64,000 nucleotides of DNA from Planctomycetota bacterium (GCA_029259915.1 JAJDED010000053.1:149436-213435), one strand, 5' to 3'. Shown: positions 17,181 through 26,542, numbered from the stretch's first letter. Notes: generated by a model from the sequence alone, not told the origin. Translations and numbers: made by a program.

Positions 17181-19046
17181 ATGACTGAAGCCGTTTTAGA
17201 TATCACCGACCTGCGCACCTTTTTCCATACCGACGAGGGCGTGGTGCGCGCTGTGGATGGAGTGACCTTTCGCATCGACGAAGGGCACACGCTTGGCATC
17301 GTCGGCGAAAGTGGCTCCGGCAAGTCGGTCACTTCACTCTCGGTCATGCAACTGCTGGCCTCCTCGGCAAAAATTGAGTCGGGCAAGATCGCGCTCCTAG
17401 GAAAAGACCTGGTCGGACTCCCCGAGCCCGAAATGCGTGACATCCGCGGCAAGGATGTCAGCATGATCTTCCAAGAGCCGATGACATCGCTCAATCCCGT
17501 GTTCACGGTCGGCGCCCAGGTGATCGAGGCAATTGTTATCCATCAGCGCGTGGCCAAACAAGAAGCCCGGCGACGCACAATTGAACTGTTCCGCGAAGTG
17601 GGCATTCCCAACCCTGAGCAGAGGGTCGATTCTTATCCCCATCAAATGTCGGGCGGCCAGAAGCAGCGGGTGATGATCGCGATGGCCCTTTCGTGCAATC
17701 CCAAGCTGTTGATTGCCGACGAACCCACCACTGCGCTCGACGTGACGATCCAGGCACAGATACTAGAAATGCTCCGCAAACTGCGCGACGAGCGCGGTAT
17801 GGCCATCCTGTTTATCACCCACGACCTGGCAGTGATCGCCGAGATTGCCGACGAAGTGATGGTGATGTATCAGGGCGAAATGGTCGAATACGGCCCGGTG
17901 CTCGATATTTTTTCAGAGCCCAAGCACCCCTACACCAAGGGACTGTTGGCCTGCCGACCGAGGCTCGACAGCACGTATCGCCGCCTGCCGACGGTCGACG
18001 ATTTTATGACCGTCAAACAAGTCGAGGGTCAGCTGCAAATTATTGAAAAGAAAATGGACGACGCCCGGCTCAAAGAATTGGCCGAGTCGGGTCGCGGTCG
18101 CTTGCTGCATTCACAATCGGAGTTGGCCGCGATGGGGCATCCCTGGGAAGCCACCCCACGCGCAAGCGACACCACCGCGGTTGAAGAAGGAACAACGCCG
18201 CTCTTGGAAGTCGAAAATCTCAAAGTTCATTTTCCCGTGCGGCGTGGGGTCCTCGCGCGGGTGGTCGACCACGTGCGCGCGGTCGACGGCATCAGCTTTC
18301 GTGTCTATCGCGGGCAAACCCTCGGTCTGGTCGGCGAATCGGGATGCGGAAAAACGACCGCCGGCAGGGCTATCCTCCGACTGATCGAACCGACATCAGG
18401 CACGGTCCGCTTCGATTCTATCGATTTGGCAAAACTCGGTTCCAGAGAATTGCGAAAAATTCGCAGCCGTATGCAGGTCATTTTCCAAGACCCTTACGGA
18501 TCGCTCAATCCTCGGATGACGATCGAATCGGCGCTGACCGAGCCGATGGTCATTCAGCGCATCGGCGGGTCGCGAAAAGATCGCCGCGATCGGGCGGCTG
18601 CCCTGTTGGAAGAAGTCGGCATGAGTGCTATCCACTTACGCCGTTACCCCCACGAATTTTCCGGCGGCCAACGGCAGCGCATCTGCATCGCTAGGGCAAT
18701 CGCCGTAGAGCCCGAATTCATCATTTGCGACGAGTCAGTCTCCGCGCTCGACGTTTCGGTGCAAGCACAAGTTTTGAATTTACTGAACGAACTCCAAGAC
18801 AAGCGTGGCCTGACCTATATCTTCATTAGCCACGATCTGAGCGTGGTTAAATTCATGGCCGACATGATGGCCGTAATGAACGACGGCAAAATCGTCGAAT
18901 TTGGCCCCTCGCAGGCCATCTATGCGGACCCGCGCGAGGACTATACCCGGCGATTGATCAGTGCCACCCCAAACGACGATCTCGATCACATCCGCAAGCT
19001 GGTTGCCCAACGCAAAGAGCGTCGGGCAGCAAACGCAGCTTCGTAA
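17181..19046 (+). CDS. Fused double ATP-binding subunit of peptide ABC transporter (DppD-DppF type)
   Basis: A 621-residue tandem ATPase. Domain 1: Walker A GESGSGKS, signature MSGGQKQRV, Walker [14 protein letters not shown] family C-terminal segment ([14 protein letters not shown]) follows, then a linker of about 90 residues (250-345). Domain 2: Walker A GESGCGKT, signature FSGGQRQRI, Walker [13 protein letters not shown]. Both ATP sites look intact; domain 2 has ESVSALD, normal for DppF. It powers the two permeases upstream. The start at 17181 follows the GxxExxY element by 26 bases. The fusion of D and F subunits is known in several phyla. Confidence 0.93.
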   Translation: MTEAVLDITDLRTFFHTDEGVVRAVDGVTFRIDEGHTLGIVGESGSGKSVTSLSVMQLLASSAKIESGKIALLGKDLVGLPEPEMRDIRGKDVSMIFQEPMTSLNPVFTVGAQVIEAIVIHQRVAKQEARRRTIELFREVGIPNPEQRVDSYPHQMSGGQKQRVMIAMALSCNPKLLIADEPTTALDVTIQAQILEMLRKLRDERGMAILFITHDLAVIAEIADEVMVMYQGEMVEYGPVLDIFSEPKHPYTKGLLACRPRLDSTYRRLPTVDDFMTVKQVEGQLQIIEKKMDDARLKELAESGRGRLLHSQSELAAMGHPWEATPRASDTTAVEEGTTPLLEVENLKVHFPVRRGVLARVVDHVRAVDGISFRVYRGQTLGLVGESGCGKTTAGRAILRLIEPTSGTVRFDSIDLAKLGSRELRKIRSRMQVIFQDPYGSLNPRMTIESALTEPMVIQRIGGSRKDRRDRAAALLEEVGMSAIHLRRYPHEFSGGQRQRICIARAIAVEPEFIICDESVSALDVSVQAQVLNLLNELQDKRGLTYIFISHDLSVVKFMADMMAVMNDGKIVEFGPSQAIYADPREDYTRRLISATPNDDLDHIRKLVAQRKERRAANAAS

Positions 19047-19123
19047 GCATCATTCTTGGCCGAGTGTATGTGATCTCACCGACACAATTGGCGTTCGAGG
19101 TAAACTCACTTTTGGAGGGTCCC

Positions 19124-20167
19124 ATGGCTGAAGAACAGCAATCGCCAAGTGTGTCAAAAAAATCTCGCCCGCGCAATCTTGTCGGGAGTCTGGCGGTGGT
19201 GGTGATCGCCATCACAGGCTGGTTTATCTGGCAGCAGTTAGCCGATGCACAGCGTGCTCATCCCCTCCATGCACGCGGTCCAGGCCCGGCACCTTCAGCG
19301 CCCAATTTCGACATGAGCCACGCAACAATTCCCGTGGACAAAGTTATGCGAGGGGGCCCACCCAAGGACGGCATCCCCGCGCTCACCGACGCCAAGTTTG
19401 CCACTGTCGCCGAGGCGCATTTTATGAACGATGATGACCGCGTCATCGGCGTGGCAATTGGCAATGAAGCCAAGGCCTATCCCCATAAGATTCTCGATTA
19501 TCACGAAGCGGTCAACGACCGCGTGGGCGGGCAAGATATCACCGCGACCTATTGCCCGTTATGCGATTCTTCCACGGTATTCGATCGGCAATTCGGTGGC
19601 CAGGTGCACGAGTTCGGCATCTCCGGTCTGTTATTCAACAGCAATGTGCTGCTTTACGATCGTGCCAAAACCGGACCGGAAAGTTTGTGGTCGCAAATGG
19701 CGTCGGCTGCGGTTACCAGTGCAAAAAGCGGGCAAGCGCTGCGCCGGCTGCCTTTGGAAGTCACCTCGTGGAAAGATTGGAAAACGCGCTATCCGCAAAC
19801 GCTGGTGTTGTCGACCGACACCGGTCACCAACGCAACTACAGCGGCGGCGCCTATGGCAATTACTTTTCGTCGCCGCGACTCATGTTTCCTGTCGAGCCT
19901 CTGGACAATCGCCTGCCGCCAAAGACTCCCGTCTTGGGCATTACCAGCGGAACAACCCACCGGGCTTACTCGTTAGCAAGCTTCGAAAATACGCCCGGCG
20001 GAACGTTCGGCGACCAGCTCGATGGCAGGCAGCTCACCCTCTCTTACTCACCCGAGCATCGTTCGCTACGAATCACCTCAGCCGACGAGGGTCTCGAGTG
20101 GACCTACTCTTTCTGGTTCGCCTGGTCGGCTTTCTATCCCGAGACCGATATCTATCAGCCTCAGTAG
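19124..20167 (+). CDS. DUF3179 domain protein, membrane-anchored
   Basis: The start is the ATG at 19124, which follows a strong GGAGGG ribosome site; the track extends to 19064. The 347-residue product has an N-terminal membrane helix (about residues 20-40, SLAVVVIAITGWFIWQQ), a Pro/Gly linker, then the DUF3179 domain with its hallmark ITATYCPLCDSSTVFDR, GLLFNSNVLLYDR and SLWSQ. The function of DUF3179 is not established; the conserved CPLC cysteines suggest metal or thiol chemistry outside the cytoplasm. It begins 77 bases after the ATPase and could be the last gene of the transporter operon. Confidence 0.85.
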   Translation: MAEEQQSPSVSKKSRPRNLVGSLAVVVIAITGWFIWQQLADAQRAHPLHARGPGPAPSAPNFDMSHATIPVDKVMRGGPPKDGIPALTDAKFATVAEAHFMNDDDRVIGVAIGNEAKAYPHKILDYHEAVNDRVGGQDITATYCPLCDSSTVFDRQFGGQVHEFGISGLLFNSNVLLYDRAKTGPESLWSQMASAAVTSAKSGQALRRLPLEVTSWKDWKTRYPQTLVLSTDTGHQRNYSGGAYGNYFSSPRLMFPVEPLDNRLPPKTPVLGITSGTTHRAYSLASFENTPGGTFGDQLDGRQLTLSYSPEHRSLRITSADEGLEWTYSFWFAWSAFYPETDIYQPQ

Positions 20168-20355
20168 CACGAGCCTGCAATCTCGATCTGTCTAGGATTC
20201 TGCTTCTTAGCGTCAAAATCCTTATAGTCGGACCACCGAATTTGTTCGTCGCCAGATGTAACAAGTTTCCAGTGGCTTATTGTCGTGATTATGAAGCGGC
20301 GACGTACATTTTCGTGGAATTTCCCTGATTTTCGTACTAAACCCAGACCGCTGCC

Positions 20356-22374
20356 ATGTATCCCCCTGACCCGGAAAAGATGAAGCAGAACTGGACATCG
20401 GTGTGCGCATTGCTTAGCGGTATTCTGTTGGCCCTCTGCTACCCTCCCACGGATGCGTGGTTTTTGGCCTGGGTCGCACTGGTCCCGTTGGGATTGGTTC
20501 TTACACGTCCGAAAATGACTAAGCACTGCTGGTCGGGCGTGTATCTGGCCGGGCTTGTCTATCATCTTTGGATCTTGGATTGGATGCGCACTCTGTACGG
20601 TGGCGTCGGCCTCCAGGGCGAGTACGTACACGCGTGGCTCATCACGGGGCAACTCGGAGCATTATTGTTTTGCATCATGGTAGCCGTGGGCCGACGTGCA
20701 ACCCTCTCGGCAAAGCTGCCGGTAGGGATCGTCCTTCCGTTAGTTTGGGTCGGTTTCGAGTTTTTGCGAAAGTACGCTACGGTACTTGTCGATCAAACCG
20801 GTGCACCTTGGCTAAGTCTTGCCAGCACCCAAGTCGATCAATTGCTGGTCGTCCAGATCGCCGATTTGGGTGGTGAAGGATTGATTGGCCTGGTGATCGC
20901 GGCAGGTAACGGATTCTTTTACGAAACTATAGTTTGGTTAACGTCGGTCCGAAAGAGTCCCCGACGGTGGATTCACGCTGCTAGTTTATCGATCGTTCCG
21001 CTTGGTTTTTTGGCCGTCGTCGCCTACGGAACTGTTCAACTAGCTCACAGCAACCAAGCGCCTGGGCCCGTCGTTTGTCTGATGGAAAAAAGCGATCTGC
21101 CCGAACAGATTCCAACACGAGCAAATGTACTTTCGTCAAAGTCGGGCCTTGCAACAAATCTCCCATTACTGTTCGTCTGGCCAGAACTTGCCTATGACCA
21201 GGCAATGCTGGAATCCCAAAGCGAAAAGTCAAAGCAGGGTCTTCCCGACCACGTCCAGAAACATACACATCAAGAACCGTTAAGTAACATGCTGGCTGAA
21301 GCGGCTCTTGTACACCAAGCTGGATTCTTGATGGGATGCGAGCGTTTCGACGTCGTTCAAAACCAAGTGCAGCGCTACAATTGCCTGGCATATGCTGACC
21401 CTGTTTCGGGGCAGTTAAACTGTTATGACAAACAGCACTTGGTTCCATTCACAGAATTTCAACCCGCAAATGCGAAGTGGTTGCAAATTTCCAGCCGCAA
21501 AAATTATCAGCACGGGCAAGACGCAGCCCCGTTTGTACTCCGCTCAAACGACAAGGGCAAAGAGTACCGATTCGGATGTTCGCTTTGCTTTGACGTCACA
21601 TTCTCAGAGCATTATCGCAATTTGATGGCCAGTGGCCCCGTCGATTTCTTTGTCCAGTGCGGCAGCGAAGCTGCGGACCAGACCGGCCACATGTCGAGCA
21701 TGTTGTTACGGATGGCCAAGCTGCGGGCAATCGAAACCCGACGACCAATCGTCCGCAATACACATCTGGGCTTCTCCGGGTTAATAGACGCCAATGGCCG
21801 ATTCTTCCAATCAAGTGAACACGATTCGGAAGGCAAGCCCCAGTTTCTTGACCCACTGCCTCTCGATTCCAGAACGAGCGTATACGTGCGCTTGGGCGAT
21901 TGGGTGTCAGTGGTCTGCTTGAGTATGCTTTCTCTCGCATTGATCTTACCTGGTGTCTCAAAAGCGAGATCACTGCAGCAGTGGATTGGGTATTGTCTAG
22001 GTCGAAGATTCCACACCCCATACGCAATCAAAAACCGTCACTCCACTTGCCGGGCATTTTCCTTGCTGGAACTTATTGCAGTAATAGCGATTTTAGGAAC
22101 GCTGGCGCTAATACTCGTCCCTCGAGTGACTACCTCGGCTGGAAAAGCGAAGACCTCAGTGGACAAGATGAACCGCGCAGAAATCAACGCGGCCGTCGAA
22201 CGCTATTACATCGACAAGGGCGTATGGCCAGCCAACAACTTGAGCGATATCAGCGCCGATACCGACTACTTCCCAGAAGGGATACCAGTGAATCCCACCA
22301 ACGGTGCTGCCTATGTGCTCAATGCTACGACGCACCGCGTGCAAGTTTCAGGGGGTGGCGGCGGGGGGAAATAA
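20356..22374 (+). CDS. lnt: Apolipoprotein N-acyltransferase fused to a C-terminal type IV pseudopilin
   Basis: A 672-residue protein in one uninterrupted frame. Residues about 1-545 are Lnt, which adds the third acyl chain to lipoproteins in the inner membrane: multiple N-terminal helices, a nitrilase-like domain with the triad Glu277 (WPELAY), Lys359 (CYDKQH) and Cys411 (SLCFDV), and a last helix (VVCLSMLSLALILPG). At 567/568 a class III prepilin site appears: CRA/FSLLELIAVIAILGTLALI, with Glu at +5. The remaining 105 residues look like a short GspG-type pseudopilin (AAVERYYIDKGVWP) ending VSGGGGGGK. No ATG/GTG/TTG lies in frame just before the pilin leader, so it cannot simply be a separate gene. 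Ala replaces the usual Gly at -1. The start at 20356 is chosen over 20380, where GGAAAAG is too close. Confidence 0.88.
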   Translation: MYPPDPEKMKQNWTSVCALLSGILLALCYPPTDAWFLAWVALVPLGLVLTRPKMTKHCWSGVYLAGLVYHLWILDWMRTLYGGVGLQGEYVHAWLITGQLGALLFCIMVAVGRRATLSAKLPVGIVLPLVWVGFEFLRKYATVLVDQTGAPWLSLASTQVDQLLVVQIADLGGEGLIGLVIAAGNGFFYETIVWLTSVRKSPRRWIHAASLSIVPLGFLAVVAYGTVQLAHSNQAPGPVVCLMEKSDLPEQIPTRANVLSSKSGLATNLPLLFVWPELAYDQAMLESQSEKSKQGLPDHVQKHTHQEPLSNMLAEAALVHQAGFLMGCERFDVVQNQVQRYNCLAYADPVSGQLNCYDKQHLVPFTEFQPANAKWLQISSRKNYQHGQDAAPFVLRSNDKGKEYRFGCSLCFDVTFSEHYRNLMASGPVDFFVQCGSEAADQTGHMSSMLLRMAKLRAIETRRPIVRNTHLGFSGLIDANGRFFQSSEHDSEGKPQFLDPLPLDSRTSVYVRLGDWVSVVCLSMLSLALILPGVSKARSLQQWIGYCLGRRFHTPYAIKNRHSTCRAFSLLELIAVIAILGTLALILVPRVTTSAGKAKTSVDKMNRAEINAAVERYYIDKGVWPANNLSDISADTDYFPEGIPVNPTNGAAYVLNATTHRVQVSGGGGGGK

Positions 22375-22690
22375 CTCCGCGATCATTATAGAAGATCCGA
22401 ACATGCCACTACATAACAAACACCACAAGACCGCGCGGAAAGCCAGAGGGGACAAGGCTTTCGCACGCGGTCTAATGGGTGACGGAGGGGGGGGTGCTAT
22501 GAAGCTGACGGGAAGGAAAAGCATTTGGTGTGCCATTCACTTTCAATACAACCTAGCGGTAACCCAAATTCTCTGTAATTAAAGGGGTTAGCGCCAATTC
22601 TTTGGCACGGGGAAGTACCTAAGTTTTTGGTTTGATGGTGCGAGAATGCAACATTTCCGCAGTGAGATCGTTGCAAAGCTTCACCGGAAC
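22375..22690. other. Convergent intergenic region
   Basis: About 316 bases between the Lnt fusion and the convergent anti-sigma gene. The small ORF overlapping the Lnt 3' end (22304-22582) shows no domain and has G-rich low complexity. No clear terminator or repeat arm was recognised. Confidence 0.4.
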
Positions 22691-23698
22691 TCATTGCCGA
22701 GCCGACTGTAGATTCCCGGCAGGAGTCGCTTCGCTACGGCCAAGCACATAGTCCAGTGGGGTTCGTCCTGCTGCATGCTGGCCGGCGGTATTGAGGAACA
22801 GGTGCTTGTCGCCATTTTCGTAAACGCACTGGCTGCAATACCGACTGCTCAGATCCTGGAAAATGACGTTTTGCCCGCAGCCGCCATGGTTGGCACTTTG
22901 AAAACCTTCGACGGAATAGCTAGGGGCATCGGCGAGCATCGGTGCATCGCTACGACCGACAAATTTCATGTGACAATAATTCCCCTTCGCATCAACGTAG
23001 CCGAACTGGTAAGCAAAGCTACCGGACATGTGTTTCTGTAACTCCAGAAGTTGCTGCTCGGTAGCGGCGTTGAGCTCGTCGCGCGTCGGGATGTGCATCA
23101 CGATCTTCCCGCTGAACACATCATCGGCCAGCTGACTGCCGGGACAAACTAGCAACTCAGCAAGTTGCTTGCGAGAAAGCCGACTGCCTTCGGCAAGTTC
23201 CACTACGAATATGCCCGCGTTTTGATGATAGCCGACATGGGGCAACCCTTGCCGACCCCGCTCGGCATAGTCCACCAACCCCGCACCGAGCTCGCGGAGG
23301 TTGTCTTGGCACTTCATTCGGCGGGCGGAGTCGCGGCTCTCGTGGAGAGCGGGAAACAGCAGCATAACCACCACCGCAACAATGCCCCCACCGACGGTCC
23401 AGTCGGCAATCGACCACCGACGCGTGTGCGAACCAAATTCCGATGCTTCGGAAAGCCGGTTCGGGCAACTCTTTCTTGCTTCCAGCACGGCGCTGTCTAC
23501 AAGCGAACAAGTCTTTTCAACAAGATCGTTAGGGGGACAGCCAACCGATGGGGGACCTGTAGATTGAGCTTCTAGGCAAGCACGAAGACGTTCGAGTTCA
23601 CGTTGCCAGATGGGATCGGAATCAAGGCGCTGCTCGATCCGTCTTCGCTGATCGGGGTCGACATCATCGAGCAGATAGGCCAGTAAGTCGTCACGCAT
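22691..23698 (-). CDS. Anti-sigma-like membrane protein with DUF1559/pilin-derived C-terminal module
   Basis: A 335-residue protein. Residues 1-50 (DDLLAYLLDDVDPDQRRRIEQ, DPIWQRELERL) match the anti-sigma N-terminal helix bundle. A membrane helix lies near 100-118 (TVGGGIVAVVVMLLFPAL) and is directly followed by ESRDSARRMKCQDNLRELG, which strongly resembles the post-helix signature of planctomycete DUF1559 pseudopilin-like proteins (AREAARRMQCxNNLKQLG). The remaining 200 residues would be extracytoplasmic and carry several Cys. It starts 128 bases after the ECF sigma gene and is probably co-transcribed. The role is likely to control that sigma factor from the membrane; what the outer domain senses is unknown. 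Confidence 0.75.
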   Translation of the reverse strand: MRDDLLAYLLDDVDPDQRRRIEQRLDSDPIWQRELERLRACLEAQSTGPPSVGCPPNDLVEKTCSLVDSAVLEARKSCPNRLSEASEFGSHTRRWSIADWTVGGGIVAVVVMLLFPALHESRDSARRMKCQDNLRELGAGLVDYAERGRQGLPHVGYHQNAGIFVVELAEGSRLSRKQLAELLVCPGSQLADDVFSGKIVMHIPTRDELNAATEQQLLELQKHMSGSFAYQFGYVDAKGNYCHMKFVGRSDAPMLADAPSYSVEGFQSANHGGCGQNVIFQDLSSRYCSQCVYENGDKHLFLNTAGQHAAGRTPLDYVLGRSEATPAGNLQSARQ

Positions 23699-23826
23699 TG
23701 CGCTGCCCTCTTACTGGAACAAAAGGCACGTCTGCCATCGCGATGGCAGGCGTGCAATTGTTGTCGAGGATAAACCAACGGGCGAGAAACGCGATCCTTG
23801 CCTGAGACAGCGTTAAGCACAGTCGG

Positions 23827-24510
23827 TCAAACAGATACGTGCGATTGTACATCGCGTCGCGTCCGACCAAGTCGTTGGATGGCCGAGTGCAACCGGCTTT
23901 TGACAGTACCCACCGGCACCGACAGAATCTTTGCAGCATCACGGTACTTCAGCCCCCGGAAATAAACCAGCTTCACAGCTTTTTGTAACGGATCGGGCAA
24001 GTTGTCGACTGCGCCACGCACCCAATCGGCCTGTTCTCCACGATCCGCGGCTTCATGCGGCCCCAACTCTGGGGACGACACCACTTCCATCAGCGTTGGC
24101 AACTCTTCGCCATTGGTCCGATGTGCCTGATCCAAACTCAACCGACGATGGCGACGATTGCGGCGCTGGGCGTCGATTGCCTGATTCGTTGCGATGGTGT
24201 AGAGCCAAGGCCGAAACCGTCGACCCAACTCAAACAAATCTCGCTTCACATGTACTTGGAGAAACGTGTTTTGGAAAACGTCCTCAGCCAACGCTCCGTC
24301 GGCCAAAAACTTACGTAGGTAATTGTACAACTCACGCTGATAGCGTGAGACCAATTCGGCAAATAGAGTTGCGTCTTGCGCCTGACGATATTCTTCAAAG
24401 AGTTGCTCATCGCTAAGCTTCGAATCACTAAGATTCGTTGGCTCAGCAGTGGGCTTCTGATTCCGAATACGCGATTCCGTTTTTCGTGCTTCCGTGTTTT
24501 GCTCTAACAT
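23827..24510 (-). CDS. ECF-type RNA polymerase sigma factor
   Basis: A 227-residue sigma factor. Region 2: LFAELVSRYQRELYNYLRKFL, ALAEDVFQNTFLQVH, FRPWLYTIATNQAIDAQRR. Region 4: LPDPLQKAVKLVYFRGLKYRDAAKIL then VGTVKSRLHSAIQRL. It has an N-terminal extension of about 35 residues. The ATG at 24510 is well supported by GAGGAG 9 bases upstream. The extension (ARKTESRIRNQK) is encoded by a tract, AACACGGAAGCACGAAAAAC, that resembles an arm of the intergenic repeat family, so repeat DNA appears to have been drawn into the reading frame. The anti-sigma gene follows. Confidence 0.93.
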   Translation of the reverse strand: MLEQNTEARKTESRIRNQKPTAEPTNLSDSKLSDEQLFEEYRQAQDATLFAELVSRYQRELYNYLRKFLADGALAEDVFQNTFLQVHVKRDLFELGRRFRPWLYTIATNQAIDAQRRNRRHRRLSLDQAHRTNGEELPTLMEVVSSPELGPHEAADRGEQADWVRGAVDNLPDPLQKAVKLVYFRGLKYRDAAKILSVPVGTVKSRLHSAIQRLGRTRRDVQSHVSV

Positions 24511-24974
24511 CTCTACGAACTCCTCTTGAAGAGAGTTCGACGCATACCAGGAGAAGTTCCATTCTCCCTGCCGTCCAAGTGGAAATCCGCCGACCCTCGC
24601 ATTTTAACATGTGCGCATCCATGGGTCGCGGAATTTGTCGGCCTAAGCCGACGCTGCGTAGAAAAGCAAGTTTCATGCCGAGCCCGAGCCAAGTTTGCCC
24701 AAACCCTATTGCTAGCAGGTTCCGAACTGCCAGTGAGCTAACCCTTTACGAATACAAGGGGTAGTTTGGTTCACTAAAATATCCGACGAATCCCCGACTG
24801 CCATTTTTGCAATTTCAGGGCCGAGAATGACAATCCGCGTATCCCAAACCGGGAGAATGTGTGATCAATTCTGATACAAACCGTGCGGAATCGAACGGGT
24901 GGGCAATGACTTGCCCCTGGCGTCGCCCCCATTTGCTTTTGGCCATTCCTGGCAGAGTGTGTCATAATTGAGGT
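24511..24974. other. Divergent intergenic region with GTCGGCCTAAGCCGAC palindrome
   Basis: About 460 bases between the sigma gene and the toxin-antitoxin pair. The only structured item is GTCGGC-CTAA-GCCGAC at 24637-24652; a near-identical GTCGGCTAAGCCGAC occurs inside dprA near 28171. The rest shows no credible gene. Promoters for both flanking units are expected here. Confidence 0.5.
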
Positions 24975-25244
24975 ATGCATATGATCCATATTCCCGATGA
25001 GAAATATCAGTTACTCAGCGAGCAAGCCGCTGCTGCTGGCTTTGAAAATGTCGCTGCCTATGTTGAGGCCTTGGCGGAAGATGCTGCCTTTGATGCTCGT
25101 TGCGGCATGAGCGATAAAGAACTTCGTCAAAGTGCCGCCGACTGCAATAGGATCAATGAACGGATGAAGGTTGAAGGCGGCCGGGATGCCCACGAAGCCC
25201 TAACCGAGCTCGGCCACAGGTTCGGCGATGATACGCCCACATGA
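24975..25244 (+). CDS. Small antitoxin-like protein
   Basis: An 89-residue protein. The N-terminus (MIHIPDEKYQLLSEQAAAAGFENVAAYVEALAED) resembles the short DNA-binding segment of RHH-type antitoxins, followed by a charged helical tail. Its stop overlaps the next ATG (ATGA), and the next gene encodes a ParE/RelE-like toxin, so it is probably the antitoxin. Start could be 24975 or the second ATG at 24981. If the toxin is dead, as its frameshift suggests, the antitoxin is a remnant or a stand-alone regulator. Confidence 0.65.
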   Translation: MHMIHIPDEKYQLLSEQAAAAGFENVAAYVEALAEDAAFDARCGMSDKELRQSAADCNRINERMKVEGGRDAHEALTELGHRFGDDTPT

Positions 25245-25569
25245 AGAAGTATCGTGTCACGATCTCTGATGAGGCCCTCGCAGGCGTTGAAAAGTATCTC
25301 AATTACATTGCCGACGAGCAAGGAGCACCACTGACCGCTGTGCGATGGTGGGATAAGGCGATCAAGAAAATTTTTTCGCTCGACCACATGCCGCAACGCT
25401 GTCCTTACGCCCCCGAAAACGAGTCCGAGCAGTTGACGATCGGATGCTGATCGTCGATCGTTGTCTGTTCCTCTATACAGTGGACGAAGAATTGGCGGTG
25501 GTTCGTATTCTTAAATTCCGCCATGGCAGCCAGCAGTTGTTGCCACCTCCAGACAAGCCGATTGCCTAA
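25241..25569 (+). pseudogene. ParE/RelE-like toxin, frameshifted
   Basis: The first frame (25241-25450) gives KKYRVTISDEALAGVEKYL and MPQRCPYAPENESEQL, the front half of a ParE-type toxin, and then stops. Reading in the -1 frame near 25435 continues as DRMLIVDRCLFLYTVDEE, AVVRILKFRHGSQQLL to a TAA at 25569, which is exactly the missing C-terminal half. A one-base loss in the gene, a base-call error or, less likely, a programmed frameshift explains this. An intact protein would be about 108 residues, normal for the family. Confidence 0.85.
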
Positions 25570-25705
25570 CACGCTTCGCGTACCTCTCTTTACCCGTCGA
25601 CTGCGGAACCACCTACTCTTCCGATTTGCGGCGAAAATCGCTGTCACATCGAGACCTTTTTATTCCCCATAGAAAAGGGTTAATGGCGTAAGGTGCCACC
25701 CGCAT

Positions 25706-26530
25706 TCATCTCCGCGCCCACTCACCTTCCCTCCTTCGGCGAGTGATGCATGGTCCGAACAGTGCGGCGAGGACAAGAGGCGATGGCTCAGGAACTAGTC
25801 CCTTGATATCATCTGCATCAATGGAAAGGGTACTGAAACTGACGTCCATTGGATCGCGCGGGTCGACTCCAGTGAAAGTGGGATGAAGCGAGCCCTGGCC
25901 CTGGTGTGCGTCAATGGTGAGGAAGACTTCACCTTGTAGCTCGGCTGGAAGGAGTACTGTGTCAAGGGGAGTTGAACCCCAAGTCAGACTGAGCGTAGAG
26001 CCGACTCTCGTGAATTGGAGGGTGCTCAATAGCGGTGTGTTGGGATCAGTTGCAGCTGGCGGTAGCAAAGGCGACACTGGACCGGAATAGTTAACATCCA
26101 CACGCTGTGTCCCATTCCAAAGTGTGACACTAGAAATGGCGATTGAGTATGACGGGTCGGCTACAGAAGTGAGTATGAACGAGGCTGAGTTATCGCCAGC
26201 GCTGAAAGTCGGAGTGGCGGTCTGGTTCCACGAAAAGTCGATGATAGCGTTGAAGTCGCCGTTCATGGTAAAGTTTGCGATCAACCCCGCATCCGATCGA
26301 GTATCGGGAACAGTGAAGGATGAGCCATTATCGGCAGGCTTAGAAATTCGCAACCCCGTAAGGTCGGTCGTAATCGTCCAGAAAGGACGCTGCTGGAACA
26401 TCGAGAAGTCTGGGCCGATGCCATCTGCGCCAAAATCAAAAGTAATCGAGCTAGCTACTGACGGTTCTACGAACAAACAGACTCCAACAAGTAACACCGC
26501 TGCGATCGACGGTTTCTCTTTCACTCGCAT
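25706..26530 (-). CDS. PEP-CTERM exported protein of unknown function
   Basis: A 274-residue protein from the ATG at 26530, with AGGATAGGA upstream; the track start is a GTG at 26542. A signal peptide covers about residues 1-27 (AAVLLVGVCLFVEPSVAS). The middle is a beta-rich region with no family I recognise. The C-terminus has the sorting signal VPEPSPLVLAALFG followed by a basic tail (RRRREGEWARR), the PEP-CTERM pattern for transpeptidase-like surface processing. The hydrophobic part is short. It stands alone. Confidence 0.75.
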   Translation of the reverse strand: MRVKEKPSIAAVLLVGVCLFVEPSVASSITFDFGADGIGPDFSMFQQRPFWTITTDLTGLRISKPADNGSSFTVPDTRSDAGLIANFTMNGDFNAIIDFSWNQTATPTFSAGDNSASFILTSVADPSYSIAISSVTLWNGTQRVDVNYSGPVSPLLPPAATDPNTPLLSTLQFTRVGSTLSLTWGSTPLDTVLLPAELQGEVFLTIDAHQGQGSLHPTFTGVDPRDPMDVSFSTLSIDADDIKGLVPEPSPLVLAALFGPCITRRRREGEWARR

Positions 26531-26542
26531 TCCTATCCTCAC

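Noticed and set aside
22304-22582. 92-residue ORF overlapping the Lnt fusion 3' end
   Set aside because: It lies in another frame of the coding region and then in a G-rich gap, with no domain.
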